Shown here: in pieces, positions 7,608 through 16,427 of the stretch
How the letters are laid out: every line of letters starts with the position of its first letter
Position numbering within the stretch: position 1 is the first letter of the stretch
DNA from: Anaerolineae bacterium
Lineage (GTDB): Bacteria > Chloroflexota > Anaerolineae > 4572-78 > J111
Length of the DNA stretch: 62,343 nucleotides
Direction: 5' to 3'
NCBI GenBank assembly: GCA_023382535.1
Contig: JAHDWA010000025.1
Span: forward strand, 1-62,343
Notes under the pieces: generated by a model
What the model saw: the letters and a program-made list of their open reading frames with translations, nothing else
Told to the model about the DNA's origin: nothing
Database searches by the model: none
Program-made: the position numbers and the translations under genes

Positions 7608-9746
7608 GTGATATTTGAAACACAGCGTTTAGAAGATTCTGAACCTCCCAAAAAACCTCAAAATTTGGACAGCGGCTATGACGAGAATATCTTGCCAAAG
7701 GGAGCCGTGCTGCAAAAACGCTACGAGATTATCAAGGTCTTGGGTGTTGGCGGTATGGGTGCGGTTTACCTGGCGCAAGATTTGCGCTTTACGGGTGTGG
7801 TCAGAAGATGCGCTTTGAAAGAGATGATCAGTACTACGCCCGACCCCCATATTCGCCGGCTGGCCGTCGAAAGCTTTTCGCGCGAAGCCAACCTGCTGGT
7901 CCAGCTAAATCATCCCGGCATCCCCAAAATTTATGATTTCTTCACCGAAGCGGTTCGCAGTTACCTGGTTATGGAGTATGTTGAAGGTGACGACCTGGAA
8001 AATGTGCTCGAAAATACCCAGGGCATGCTCAAAGAGGAGACCGTCTTAGATTGGGCGATTCAGGTCTGCGATGTACTGGTCTATTTACATGGTCAAATTC
8101 CACCGATCATCTTTAGAGACCTCAAGCCCTCTAATATTATGCTGCGCAAACAACAAAACAAAATTGCCCTGATTGACTTTGGGATCGCTAAAGCTTTTGA
8201 AGCCGGTCAAAAAGGGACGATGATTGGCACCGAAGGTTACTCCCCGCCCGAGCAGTACCGGGGTGTGGCCGATCCGCGCGGCGATATTTATGCCCTGGGA
8301 GCTACCCTGCACCATCTGCTGACCAAACGAGACCCGCGCCTTGAACCCCCTTTTACTTTTCACGAAGAACCGGCCCGTCTGTTAAACCCCGGTTTGTCGG
8401 AAGAAACCAACGCGGTGATTATGAAGGCATTGGAATATGAGCCGGAAAAACGTTATCAGTCGGCTCAGACCTTCAAAGATGCCCTGATCGCAGCTTTGAA
8501 GAAAGATAAGTCGGTGGTGGTCAGCGCTGCGCCTTCTACCCAGGTCTTGCCGCCGAGTGCGCCATCAACAAACACCACTATTTTGAGCGGACAACCGCCC
8601 GTGCCCCCTCAATATCAAACGCCCCAACCTCCGCCAGCTCAATACCCGTCGCCTTACCCCCCTCAACCCTACCCTCCTCAATATCCACCCTATCCGCCTC
8701 AACCTTATCCCCCTCAATATCCACCCTATCCACCGCAGCCTGTGGCCCCGGGTGGTTTTACGGGTGAGGCTGAAGGCGAGCTAAGCGACTCAATTTTGCC
8801 GGTTTGGAAATTCAAATGTGAAGATGAAATCAGATCATCCCCAGTTGCTGATAAGCTGACCCTCTATATTGGCGTCTATGATAATAATATTTATGCCCTG
8901 GATTTAAAGAATGGCCAGTTCAAGTGGAAATATGCCACCGAAGGGGGAATTGCGGCCAAGCCATTTGTTTATAATGACCGGATCATCATTGGCTCTGAAG
9001 ATAGAGTAGCTTATGCCATTTCTACCAGTGGCCGGTTAATCTGGACCTGCCCGACTGAGGGCCGGATTCGTTCCTCGGCCAGAGTGGAATTTGAGCATGC
9101 TTTTTTTGGCTCTGATGATCACCGGCTTTATGCAGTTAACGCCCAAACTGGCCGCGTTATCTGGCGTTTTGAAGCCTTGGGGCCTATTCGCTCCAGCCCT
9201 ACCCTGGGTGATGAATTTGTCTATGTTGGCTCAGAAGACGGCCATGTTTATGCGGTTGATCTTTCTTCGGGGACACACCGCTGGAAATTCAGATCGAATC
9301 GCAATGTGACATCTAGCCCGGCCTTGTATCGTGAAATGCTTATTGTTGGTTCAGGAGATTGGAATATCTATGGTCTGGATGCCAAAACTGGTTACTCGAT
9401 CTGGCAGGTCCGAACTGGCCAGGCGGTTATTTCCAGCCCGGTTGTGTACGACGAAATTGCTTATATCGGCTCGACCGACAAGTATATCTACGCTATTGAT
9501 CTCAGGAATGGCCGGGTGTATTGGAAATTCAATGCCGGCTCACCGATAGTTTCAACCCCCGCAGTAACCGATGAAGCCATTTACTTTGGCACAGTGGGAG
9601 GTGAGGTAATCAGCATCAATCGCCGAGACCGGAAGATTCGCTGGAAGTTCAAAACGGGAGGTCCCATACCATCTTCTCCTTTGGTAGCCGATGGTATTGT
9701 TTATATTGGCTCGACCGATCATCACGTCTACGCCTTGCCCGCTTAA
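7608..9746 (+). CDS. Ser/Thr protein kinase with C-terminal PQQ-type beta-propeller
   Basis: 712 residues from a GTG at 7608 with AGGAG just upstream. A Hanks-type kinase domain spans about residues 35-300: glycine loop GVGGMGAVYLA, ATP lysine in CALKEM, catalytic loop FRDLKPSNIML (the HRD histidine is phenylalanine), DFG in LIDFGIAKAF, and GTEGYSPPEQ. A Pro/Tyr/Gln-rich linker (about 310-382) contains a perfect 12-residue duplication. The rest is 7-8 PQQ-like blades with repeated IYALD...G...WKF and SSP...IGS words, probably a sensor or docking propeller. No membrane segment is seen, so the protein looks cytosolic. It heads a cluster with PP2C, J/vWA and FHA genes. Confidence 0.95.
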   Translation: MIFETQRLEDSEPPKKPQNLDSGYDENILPKGAVLQKRYEIIKVLGVGGMGAVYLAQDLRFTGVVRRCALKEMISTTPDPHIRRLAVESFSREANLLVQLNHPGIPKIYDFFTEAVRSYLVMEYVEGDDLENVLENTQGMLKEETVLDWAIQVCDVLVYLHGQIPPIIFRDLKPSNIMLRKQQNKIALIDFGIAKAFEAGQKGTMIGTEGYSPPEQYRGVADPRGDIYALGATLHHLLTKRDPRLEPPFTFHEEPARLLNPGLSEETNAVIMKALEYEPEKRYQSAQTFKDALIAALKKDKSVVVSAAPSTQVLPPSAPSTNTTILSGQPPVPPQYQTPQPPPAQYPSPYPPQPYPPQYPPYPPQPYPPQYPPYPPQPVAPGGFTGEAEGELSDSILPVWKFKCEDEIRSSPVADKLTLYIGVYDNNIYALDLKNGQFKWKYATEGGIAAKPFVYNDRIIIGSEDRVAYAISTSGRLIWTCPTEGRIRSSARVEFEHAFFGSDDHRLYAVNAQTGRVIWRFEALGPIRSSPTLGDEFVYVGSEDGHVYAVDLSSGTHRWKFRSNRNVTSSPALYREMLIVGSGDWNIYGLDAKTGYSIWQVRTGQAVISSPVVYDEIAYIGSTDKYIYAIDLRNGRVYWKFNAGSPIVSTPAVTDEAIYFGTVGGEVISINRRDRKIRWKFKTGGPIPSSPLVADGIVYIGSTDHHVYALPA
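8664..8735 (+). repeat. 36-bp tandem duplication in the kinase linker
   Basis: Two adjacent 36-bp units (8664-8699 and 8700-8735) each encode QPYPPQYPPYPP. They lie in the flexible linker between kinase and propeller. Confidence 0.8.
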
Positions 9747-9808
9747 TTAGCAGGATATTCTGGCGAGAAACTACCCGTAAACCCTGCTGATTTTGGAGCA
9801 AATACTGT

Positions 9809-10705
9809 ATGAATTTTCTACAACGCCTCTTCTCACCGCCCAAGGTTGAAGCGGGGTCGTCAAGGCAAGCAGTGGGAAGTAGTTTGGATCAAGAAGCCAA
9901 TCACGGTGGAGGCATTGGTCGGCTGCCGCCAGGATTGCACGTGGGTAAACTCTCCGATATTGGCCGGGTTCGTGATCGAAACGAGGACTCTTTCTATACA
10001 TTTGAGTCACTCTTGCAGCACAACGATGGCCAGGAGCCTTTTGGCCTATTTATAGTGGCAGACGGCATGGGCGGCCACCAAAAGGGTGAATTGGCCAGTT
10101 CGCTGGCAGTGCGCACGGCGGCGGAATGTATTCTTAAGGATATTTATTTATCCTATTTGGCTAACAAGAATGTGGGTGCAGCCAACCGGCCGATTAACGA
10201 GGTGCTGATTGAGGCTGTAGAGAGCGCTAACCAGGCCGTGCAGGAAGCTGTGCCGGATGGGGGTACAACCTTAACTATCACTGTGGTGATGGGAAACAGC
10301 GCCTATATTGCTCATGTAGGAGACAGCCGGGTTTATTGGTTTAACCAGGGCAATCTTAAACAGGTAACTAAAGATCATTCCCTAGTCCAGAGGCTGGTAG
10401 AGTTGGGCCAGGAAACGGCCGAAGGGGCCTTAACCCACCCCCAGCGTAATGTGTTATATCGGGCAATTGGGCAGGGTACGGCCATGGAAGTGGATATCTA
10501 CGTGCAGCATTTGCCGCCAGGGAGTTCGCTTTTGCTGTGCAGTGACGGCTTATGGGGACCGGTAAAAAATGATAAGCTGCGCGAGATTATGGGCGCTTCG
10601 GCTACCCCGCAAGAAGTGTGTGATCGCCTGATTACGACGGCGAATAAAAACGGCGGTGAGGATAATATTACGGCAGTTATAGTCTCGATGGGTGTTGAGT
10701 CTTAA
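9809..10705 (+). CDS. PP2C-family protein Ser/Thr phosphatase
   Basis: 298 residues. After a ~45-residue N-terminal tail come the PP2C motifs in order: SDIGRVRDRNEDSF (first metal aspartate region), IVADGMGGHQKGELAS, GGTTLTITVV, AHVGDSRVYWF, LTKDHS-like VTKDHSLVQRLVE, LLLCSDGLWGPV and the final GGEDNITAVIV. The enzyme removes phosphate from Ser/Thr residues using Mn/Mg. It is the natural antagonist of the kinase encoded just upstream, and the next gene begins 30 bp downstream. No membrane segment is present. Confidence 0.95.
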   Translation: MNFLQRLFSPPKVEAGSSRQAVGSSLDQEANHGGGIGRLPPGLHVGKLSDIGRVRDRNEDSFYTFESLLQHNDGQEPFGLFIVADGMGGHQKGELASSLAVRTAAECILKDIYLSYLANKNVGAANRPINEVLIEAVESANQAVQEAVPDGGTTLTITVVMGNSAYIAHVGDSRVYWFNQGNLKQVTKDHSLVQRLVELGQETAEGALTHPQRNVLYRAIGQGTAMEVDIYVQHLPPGSSLLLCSDGLWGPVKNDKLREIMGASATPQEVCDRLITTANKNGGEDNITAVIVSMGVES

Positions 10706-10735
10706 AATCACGGGAAAGCAGGGAGAGCGACCCTG

Positions 10736-12217
10736 ATGCGAACTGACAAAAATTACTACGAAATTCTCAAAGTTGACGGTAGTGCTACGGAAGATCAAAT
10801 TCGCAAGATGTATCGCACTCTGGTGCGCGAATATCATCCTGACGTGAGTAGCAACCCTGCGGCTGCCGAAATATTCCAAGAAGTACAGGAAGCTTACGAA
10901 GTTTTAGGCGACCCGGAGCAGCGCCGTATTTACGACCGGATGCGGGAGTCGGAAGGGCTGGATAAATCATCGGCCATCAGCCTGCGGGCGACCATCAGCC
11001 ATAAACATCTCCTGATTAACGTCGAAGAACAGGCCTTCTATGTTTTATTAGATATTACTCCCGCCTCAGATTTGCCGACCGCCCGTTTGCCGCTGAATAT
11101 CTGCCTGGTGCTCGACCGCAGCACCTCGATGCAGGGCATGCGCTTGCAGCAGGTCAAAGAAGGTACCCGTCAAATTATTGATCGCCTCAACCCCGACGAT
11201 TCCCTGAGCCTGGTTGTCTTTAGCGACCGGGCCGAGGTTATTTTGCCCAGCCAAAAAGGCGTGGATAAGGCCATGGCCAAATCTATTGCCAGTACCATCC
11301 AGCCAAGCGGCGGCACCGAAATGCTCCAGGGGTTGATAGCTGGTTTGCAGGAGTTGGAGCGAAATCGGACCCAAGAGTCGGTTAACCACCTTATTCTTTT
11401 AACGGACGGCCAAACTTATGGCGACGAGGCGGGCTGCCTGGAAAAAGCCGAATGGGCCGGACATCATCAGATCAGCCTGAGTACGATGGGCATTGGTTCG
11501 GATTGGAATGAGAATCTGCTGGACCAAATGGCCACCTTATCCGGGGGAACTTCGGTCTATATTGACTCGCCCCGCAAAGTGGTGGATGTTTTCAAAAGCA
11601 CCATTCGCAACCTCAGCACCGTTGTCGCCCGCGAATTGACTATGAGCGTTAACACTTCGACCGGGGTCACCCTCAAAGAGGCTTTCCAGGTGACGCCGCA
11701 CATCCAGCGGCTAGACCTGCGGGCGGATAAAACAGTGTTGGGACCGCTGGGCACGGGCAGCGGTAAAACCCTCTTAATGGAGTTTAGGGTGCGTTCCGAG
11801 ACAACACCTGAACAGAAACGCTTAATGCGGTTAACAGTTGACGGCGATGTGCCGGGCCAGTCCAACCGCCGTAATTGGGAATGGGTTGACCTGGTCGGCG
11901 ATTTTGTGACGGTAGCGGAAGGAAATGTGGAGATTCCTCCAACCATCGTGACGGCGTTGGGGAAATTGGCAATTTTCAAAATGCAAGAAAAAGCCATGGC
12001 CGACCTGGAAAACGGTCAGATCAGCGCCGCCACCCAGCGATTAGAGACCATGGCCACTCGGTTGCTCAATCTTGGCGAAACCGATCTGGCTCGCGCCGCC
12101 TTGCTTGAAGCCGGTCGGCTAGCCCGCACGGGTGATCTGTCCGCCGAGGGTCGGAAAAAGATTCGCTACGGTACCCGTAGTCTGTCCATTTTGCCTAAGG
12201 AGATACACCGTGATTAA
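10736..12217 (+). CDS. J-domain (DnaJ) plus von Willebrand A domain protein
   Basis: 493 residues. The N-terminal J domain (about 5-72) has the HPD tripeptide in REYHPDVS and an EAYEVLGDPEQRRIYD ending, so it should stimulate an Hsp70 ATPase. A vWA domain follows (about 115-300) with an intact MIDAS: LDRSTSMQG (DxSxS), a threonine in SGGTEM and aspartate in LLTDGQTYG. A beta-rich region and a helical C-terminus complete it. The combination suggests an adaptor that brings a chaperone to a client. It overlaps the next gene (zinc-ribbon/FHA) by 8 bp, so they are translationally coupled. Confidence 0.93.
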   Translation: MRTDKNYYEILKVDGSATEDQIRKMYRTLVREYHPDVSSNPAAAEIFQEVQEAYEVLGDPEQRRIYDRMRESEGLDKSSAISLRATISHKHLLINVEEQAFYVLLDITPASDLPTARLPLNICLVLDRSTSMQGMRLQQVKEGTRQIIDRLNPDDSLSLVVFSDRAEVILPSQKGVDKAMAKSIASTIQPSGGTEMLQGLIAGLQELERNRTQESVNHLILLTDGQTYGDEAGCLEKAEWAGHHQISLSTMGIGSDWNENLLDQMATLSGGTSVYIDSPRKVVDVFKSTIRNLSTVVARELTMSVNTSTGVTLKEAFQVTPHIQRLDLRADKTVLGPLGTGSGKTLLMEFRVRSETTPEQKRLMRLTVDGDVPGQSNRRNWEWVDLVGDFVTVAEGNVEIPPTIVTALGKLAIFKMQEKAMADLENGQISAATQRLETMATRLLNLGETDLARAALLEAGRLARTGDLSAEGRKKIRYGTRSLSILPKEIHRD

Positions 12218-12719
12218 GTGTCCATTCTGCGGAACAACTCACGTTGCTAATACCCTCTTTTGCAGTGAGTGTGGAACTTATTTATTAGAAGATGATCGCC
12301 GGGGAACTGACCCTTTAGGGACCGATGAAATCGGTTGGGTGGGTGAAGAAGAGGGTGAAGGCGAGTCGAGTGCTTTTGTCAAGGGGACCGGCCCGCTGGC
12401 CGTCCGCTTGAGGATTGGTGACAACGGCCGCGAGATTGAAGCAACCCTGACCAAAGCAGTTCATCTGGGACGTTTGGACCCAGCCAGCGATGTTTTTCCC
12501 GAAATTGACCTGACCAATGACAATGGTCTGGAGAAAGGCGTATCGCGGCGGCATGCCCGTATTCTCAAGCGAGAAGGTACGGTTGTCGTGGAAGATTTGG
12601 GGAGTATCAACGGTACGTTTATCAACGGGAAACGCTTGGCCCCTTATTTGCCGGAAGTTTTGCACAGCGGCGACCAACTGCAATTGGGTAAACTGCTCAT
12701 TGAAGTAGAAATGCGCTAA
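12210..12719 (+). CDS. Zinc-ribbon plus FHA domain protein (paralogue of 561-1079)
   Basis: 169 residues from GTG at 12210, preceded by TAAGGAGA at ideal spacing. An upstream in-frame ATG at 12132 lies inside the J/vWA gene and is unlikely. The start mirrors its paralogue: (M)IKCPFC...CSEC zinc ribbon, TDPLGTDEIGW, acidic linker, then FHA with HLGRLDPASD, GVSRRHA and VEDLGSINGTFINGKRL. It probably reads phosphothreonine marks placed by the kinase of this cluster. The J/vWA gene overlaps its first 8 bp and a small acidic protein follows after 30 bp. Confidence 0.92.
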   Translation: MIKCPFCGTTHVANTLFCSECGTYLLEDDRRGTDPLGTDEIGWVGEEEGEGESSAFVKGTGPLAVRLRIGDNGREIEATLTKAVHLGRLDPASDVFPEIDLTNDNGLEKGVSRRHARILKREGTVVVEDLGSINGTFINGKRLAPYLPEVLHSGDQLQLGKLLIEVEMR

Positions 12720-12749
12720 AACCTGTTCACTATTTTTCAGGAGATACTC

Positions 12750-12995
12750 ATGGCGATCACCGTAATCATCCACATTTCAAATGCAGACGCGATTATGGCC
12801 GAGATTGAAGAACTGCCAGATCCAACCTCGAATTTTCTGATGTGTACCAACCCCCGTGCCCGTGATGGCAAAAACTTGATTTACATCGAGCGCGATGCTA
12901 CCCGCGTGATCTTCCCCTGGCACCGGATTAGTTTTGTCGAAACTCTCCCCAGCGAAGAAGATCAAGTGCAGGTGGAATCTTTCTTCCGGGATTAA
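12750..12995 (+). CDS. Small acidic protein, unknown function
   Basis: 81 residues with a clear AGGAG site upstream of ATG 12750. I recognise no named family. The sequence alternates beta-like stretches (AITVIIHISN, LIYIERDATRVIFPWHRISFVETL) and ends acidic; it has no cysteine pair, signal or membrane segment. Its place as the last gene before a strong terminator, directly after the FHA gene, suggests that it works with the phospho-signalling cluster. Confidence 0.75.
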   Translation: MAITVIIHISNADAIMAEIEELPDPTSNFLMCTNPRARDGKNLIYIERDATRVIFPWHRISFVETLPSEEDQVQVESFFRD

Positions 12996-13020
12996 ACCAA
13001 AGAAACCGGGATATTTTGAG

Positions 13021-13056
13021 AAAAACCGCCACAGATGTTCGCATGTGGCGGTTTTT
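13021..13056 (+). terminator. Intrinsic terminator after the small acidic protein
   Basis: Perfect 13-bp arms AAAAACCGCCACA (13021-13033) and TGTGGCGGTTTTT (13044-13056) with a 10-nt loop. The A- and T-runs on each side make it potentially bidirectional, but only plus-strand genes flank it. Confidence 0.88.
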
Positions 13057-13171
13057 AGTTGCTATTTTACTGGCGAAAGAGTAAGATATTATTTTCGTCT
13101 CAAAATTTTGACGTTCCAGCCCTGGCGCGGCTGTTCGAATGTGGTGAATAGAAAGGTAAATTTCAAAGATC

Positions 13172-14314
13172 ATGGCAACTCAACAGATTGTTCCGGTAGT
13201 TTGTGCCAATTGCCGCACGCAGTTTAATGCCCCGGTCGTGCCGATAATTGACGGTCAAAATCCGGCCCTAAAATCCGCCTTTTTACAAGGGCGATTGAGT
13301 GCAGTCCCATGCCCGCAGTGTGGTTTTGTCAATACCCTGACCATCCCTATGCTCTACTATGACTTGGAGAAAGAGCTGGCTTTGGTATTGGCTCCCAATA
13401 GCCTCCATTTGGCTGGCCCGGATCAAGAAAAAATGATTGGTTCGCTGACCAACTCTCTGGTTAACAGCCTTCCTCCCGAACAGCGTAAATTCTATCTGTT
13501 GAACCCGAAGGTATTTTTAACCTTTGATAGTATTGTCAAGGCCATTTTGGAGGCTGACGGCATTACCGAGGAGGTTTTAGAGGCACAAAAAGCCAAGGTT
13601 AAACTGCTGGAAGAATTTTTGCAGGTGCGAGATGAGGCCGCGCTCCAGGAAAAAGTCAAAGAACACGATGCCGAGCTTGATCACGAGTTTTTTGAAATCC
13701 TAACTGCTTCGATGCAGGCAGCTCAAATGGAGGGCAATCGGGCGGGGGCGCAGGCGCTTTATGCCCTGCGCAGCGTTTTGGCCGAATTAAGCAGCCAGGG
13801 GCAGCAGGCTGTAGCCGAGATTGACGCCAGTTTGGGTCTGGTTCACATCACCAGCCGGGAAGATTTACTGGAGAAATTACAAAACGCCCAGACCAACGAA
13901 GAGTTTGAAGCTTTTACGGCGGCGGGCCATCCCTTGCTGGATTATACCTTTTTCCAGCAATTGACTGCCAAAATTGACGAAACCGCCAGAGCCGGTGACG
14001 CCAAGCAGGCTGAAACGCTCAAGAATTTGCGCACCAAAATTCTGGATACCAAAGCCCGTCAGGAAGAGGAGAGCCGCGCCGCACTCCAGAAATCTGTGGC
14101 CCTGCTGCGAGAAGTTCTGCAATCCCGCGACCCGCAGAAGATTCTGGCGCAAAAACTAGACCAAATTGACGAGTCTTTCTTTGCGGTGTTATCGGCCAAT
14201 ATCGAGGAAGCCCGGCGGCAAAATCAAAACGAGGCTGCTCAGGCCATGGAAATGATCGGCAGTATGGCCATGGCCATGCTGCAAGAGAGCCTGGCCGCAG
14301 CAGAGGTAGAATAA
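13172..14314 (+). CDS. CpXC domain protein
   Basis: 380 residues. The N-terminal third carries CANC...CPQCGF (about residues 11-50), the paired Cys-x-x-Cys arrangement of CpXC proteins, followed by YDLEKELALVL and LLNPKVFLTFDSIVKAILEADG. The rest is long amphipathic helix rich in Gln, Glu and Ala with three related blocks around LLEEFLQVRDEAALQEKV, LLEKLQNAQTNEEFEAF and LLREVLQSRDPQKILAQKLDQID, apparently an internal repeat. Function is unknown. It follows a terminator, so it probably has its own promoter. The ribosome site is weak (AAAG). Confidence 0.85.
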   Translation: MATQQIVPVVCANCRTQFNAPVVPIIDGQNPALKSAFLQGRLSAVPCPQCGFVNTLTIPMLYYDLEKELALVLAPNSLHLAGPDQEKMIGSLTNSLVNSLPPEQRKFYLLNPKVFLTFDSIVKAILEADGITEEVLEAQKAKVKLLEEFLQVRDEAALQEKVKEHDAELDHEFFEILTASMQAAQMEGNRAGAQALYALRSVLAELSSQGQQAVAEIDASLGLVHITSREDLLEKLQNAQTNEEFEAFTAAGHPLLDYTFFQQLTAKIDETARAGDAKQAETLKNLRTKILDTKARQEEESRAALQKSVALLREVLQSRDPQKILAQKLDQIDESFFAVLSANIEEARRQNQNEAAQAMEMIGSMAMAMLQESLAAAEVE

Positions 14315-14318
14315 TAGG

Positions 14319-14954
14319 CTAAACTCTGACCAACTCAACCTGTTTGAGTGTGTCGTCATAAATGGTATAAGCCGCTCCCGGTCCGTCCTCCGGACGGCCC
14401 ACACTGCCCACGCCGACAATGAGCGTATCGCCGGGGCGGAGCGTGATGCAGGAGCGGCTCAATTTCTGGAGATGGTTGTCGGCGGTAAAACGCCATGCCA
14501 TCTGCCGGTGGGTGTGACCATGAAACAGCAGCGATACGCCCGCCTGGGTCAGGCTGCCTATGATCTCCCACAGCGCCGGACACTCAAAGTGCAGGTAGGG
14601 AAAGAGCTGGGACAGCGGCACGTCACGGTGCCTGGCGTTTAAATCGGCCAGACTGGTCAAATGAGCAGGCCAGAGCGGGGTGGCGTGGGTTAGCCAAAAA
14701 TGCGCCTCTTTGCGGAAAGGCGGCAAGCCCAAGGCCCAGGCCTGGTTTTCCGGTGAAAGGTGCGGCCAGCCCGACACCTCCCAATTACCAAACACGGCCC
14801 GCACACCAACCTCCCGTACCAGCGCTACGCAGTCGTCAACTCCCACATCGCCCAGGCAAAAGTAGTTCTCCAACGCCTGCTCCTGGGCGTGGCGTAGCAC
14901 CTTCAGCAAAGCCCTGGTTTCACTGTGGATGTCGGAGAAAATGGCGTAGCGCAT
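14319..14954 (-). CDS. Metallophosphoesterase (YfcE/MJ0936-like)
   Basis: 211 residues from the ATG at 14952-14954, where the family motif begins at once: MRYAIFSDIHSE (metal Asp and His), then FCLGDVGVDD, GNWE, FWLTHATP and FHGHTHRQM, VGSVGRPEDG. This is the full metal-ligand set of small calcineurin-like phosphodiesterases. The substrate is unknown. GTG starts at 15023 or 15017, with GGGAG upstream, would add about 21-23 residues; the ATG itself has no good ribosome site, so the start is unsettled. Convergent with the CpXC gene (5-bp gap), divergent from hisS. Confidence 0.87.
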   Translation of the reverse strand: MRYAIFSDIHSETRALLKVLRHAQEQALENYFCLGDVGVDDCVALVREVGVRAVFGNWEVSGWPHLSPENQAWALGLPPFRKEAHFWLTHATPLWPAHLTSLADLNARHRDVPLSQLFPYLHFECPALWEIIGSLTQAGVSLLFHGHTHRQMAWRFTADNHLQKLSRSCITLRPGDTLIVGVGSVGRPEDGPGAAYTIYDDTLKQVELVRV

Positions 14955-15027
14955 AGAGGAGAGGGTAACATAAAAGAGGATATCAGGCAAAGGAAGTGGC
15001 TTGATGGAATCTGTCACACTCACTCCC

Positions 15028-15056
15028 TAGACATCCCCTCAAAATTAGGCTATAAT
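15028..15056 (+). promoter_or_regulatory. Promoter of hisS
   Basis: TAGACA (15028-15033), 17-bp spacer and perfect TATAAT (15051-15056), 38 bp upstream of the hisS start codon. Confidence 0.7.
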
Positions 15057-15094
15057 CCCCCAGATTAGCTATCTTCTCAAGGAGAATTTGAAAC

Positions 15095-16360
15095 TTGACC
15101 AAGTACAAGCGCGTCACCGGCATGCGGGACGTTCTTTTTGACGACCAGCCCTACTGGCGCTTCATCTTAACCAAAATTCAAGAAACGGCCGACCTGTTCG
15201 GCTATCAGCGTATTGACACCCCCTTGTTGGAACAGGCCAGCCTGTTTGTGCGCGGCGTCGGCGAAGGCACCGACATTGTTGAAAAAGAGATGTATATCTT
15301 TGAGGACCGGGATGGCGACCAACTGGCGCTGCGCCCGGAATTTACCGCCAGTATCATGCGGGCCTACGTTGAAAATGGCCTACATACTTTGCCTACCCCA
15401 CTGCGCGTGTGGACGACCGGCCCGCTCTTTCGCCACGAGCGGCCCCAGGCCGGGCGATACCGCCAGCACTCCCAATTTGACATCGAGGTCATCGGCGAGC
15501 AAGACCCGGCGGTGGATGTCGAGGTAATCAGCGTGGCCTGGCACCTTTTCACCAGCCTGGGCTTTTACGGCCTGCGCTTGTATATCAACTCGACCGGCTG
15601 CCCGGTTTGCAAACCGGCCTACATTCAAACCCTGGTCAACTACTTTAGTACCTTTGCCGATAGACTGCCGCCCGACGACAAAATACGGCTGCAAAAAAAT
15701 CCGCTGCGCATCCTCGACAGCAAAGAGCCGGCCACTCAAACCCTGCTGGAAAACGTGCCGCGCATCACCGACCACCTCTGCGCCGACTGTGCCAATCACT
15801 TTGCCAAGTTGAAGGCGTACCTGGAAGCGATTGGCCGTCCCTACGTAGTGGATTACCGGATTGTGCGTGGGCTGGACTACTATACCAAAACCGTCTTTGA
15901 AATCAAAGCCGACGGCCTGGGCAGCCAGGATACTATCTGCGGCGGCGGCCGCTACGACGGTCTGATTGAAGAACTGGGCGGACGGCCCACGCCGGGCATC
16001 GGCTTTGGCTCCGGCATCGAGCGGTATGTCATCGCTCTGCGCCACCTGGGGGTCGAGCCGCCGCCCGAACCGCTGCCCAAAGTGACCGTATCCTACCTGG
16101 GCGACCTGGCGAAACTGGCCGCGCTCAAGCTGGTCGAAACGCTGCACGACGAGCATATTGGCGCCCTCTTCACGCCAGGCGACCGCAGCCTGAAGGCCCA
16201 GTTAAAAACCGCCAACCGAATCAACGCCATGTTCGCCGTGATTGTGGGTGAAGACGAAGTGCAGGCCGGTCAAGCGACAATCCGTGATTTGAGCAATGGT
16301 GAGCAAATCGTCGTCAATCTGGCCGATGTGCCAGCCTGGTTGAAAGAAAAATTAGAGTAA
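15095..16360 (+). CDS. hisS: Histidyl-tRNA synthetase
   Basis: 421 residues from TTG at 15095 with AAGGAG 10 bp upstream; the product starts (M)TKYKRVTGMRDVLFDD, as expected for HisRS. Class II motifs are visible: LRPEFTASIMRAY (motif 2 region), FRHERPQAGRYRQHSQFDIEVIG, the histidine-specific RGLDYYTKTVFEI and the motif-3-like GGGRYDGLIEELGG with PGIGFGSGIER. The C-terminal anticodon domain follows. The enzyme charges tRNA-His in the cytosol. A promoter lies directly upstream and a word-repeat hairpin separates it from nadK. Confidence 0.97.
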   Translation: MTKYKRVTGMRDVLFDDQPYWRFILTKIQETADLFGYQRIDTPLLEQASLFVRGVGEGTDIVEKEMYIFEDRDGDQLALRPEFTASIMRAYVENGLHTLPTPLRVWTTGPLFRHERPQAGRYRQHSQFDIEVIGEQDPAVDVEVISVAWHLFTSLGFYGLRLYINSTGCPVCKPAYIQTLVNYFSTFADRLPPDDKIRLQKNPLRILDSKEPATQTLLENVPRITDHLCADCANHFAKLKAYLEAIGRPYVVDYRIVRGLDYYTKTVFEIKADGLGSQDTICGGGRYDGLIEELGGRPTPGIGFGSGIERYVIALRHLGVEPPPEPLPKVTVSYLGDLAKLAALKLVETLHDEHIGALFTPGDRSLKAQLKTANRINAMFAVIVGEDEVQAGQATIRDLSNGEQIVVNLADVPAWLKEKLE

Positions 16361-16426
16361 CAGGTAGCAGGTCGCAAAGTAGCAGGATTAGGACGTTTGC
16401 GACCTACAACTTGCGATCTGCTACCC
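16361..16426. repeat. Intergenic short-word inverted repeat between hisS and nadK
   Basis: The left arm carries GGTAGCAGGTCGCAAAG (16361-16386); the right arm carries the near-complement in GTTTGCGACC...TTGCGATCTGCTACC (16394-16426). It ends against the first ATG of nadK. Confidence 0.6.
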
Positions 16427-16427
16427 G

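Noticed and set aside
15380..16156. 258-codon minus-strand frame inside hisS
   Set aside because: Opposite a fully supported HisRS; shadow of its codon bias.
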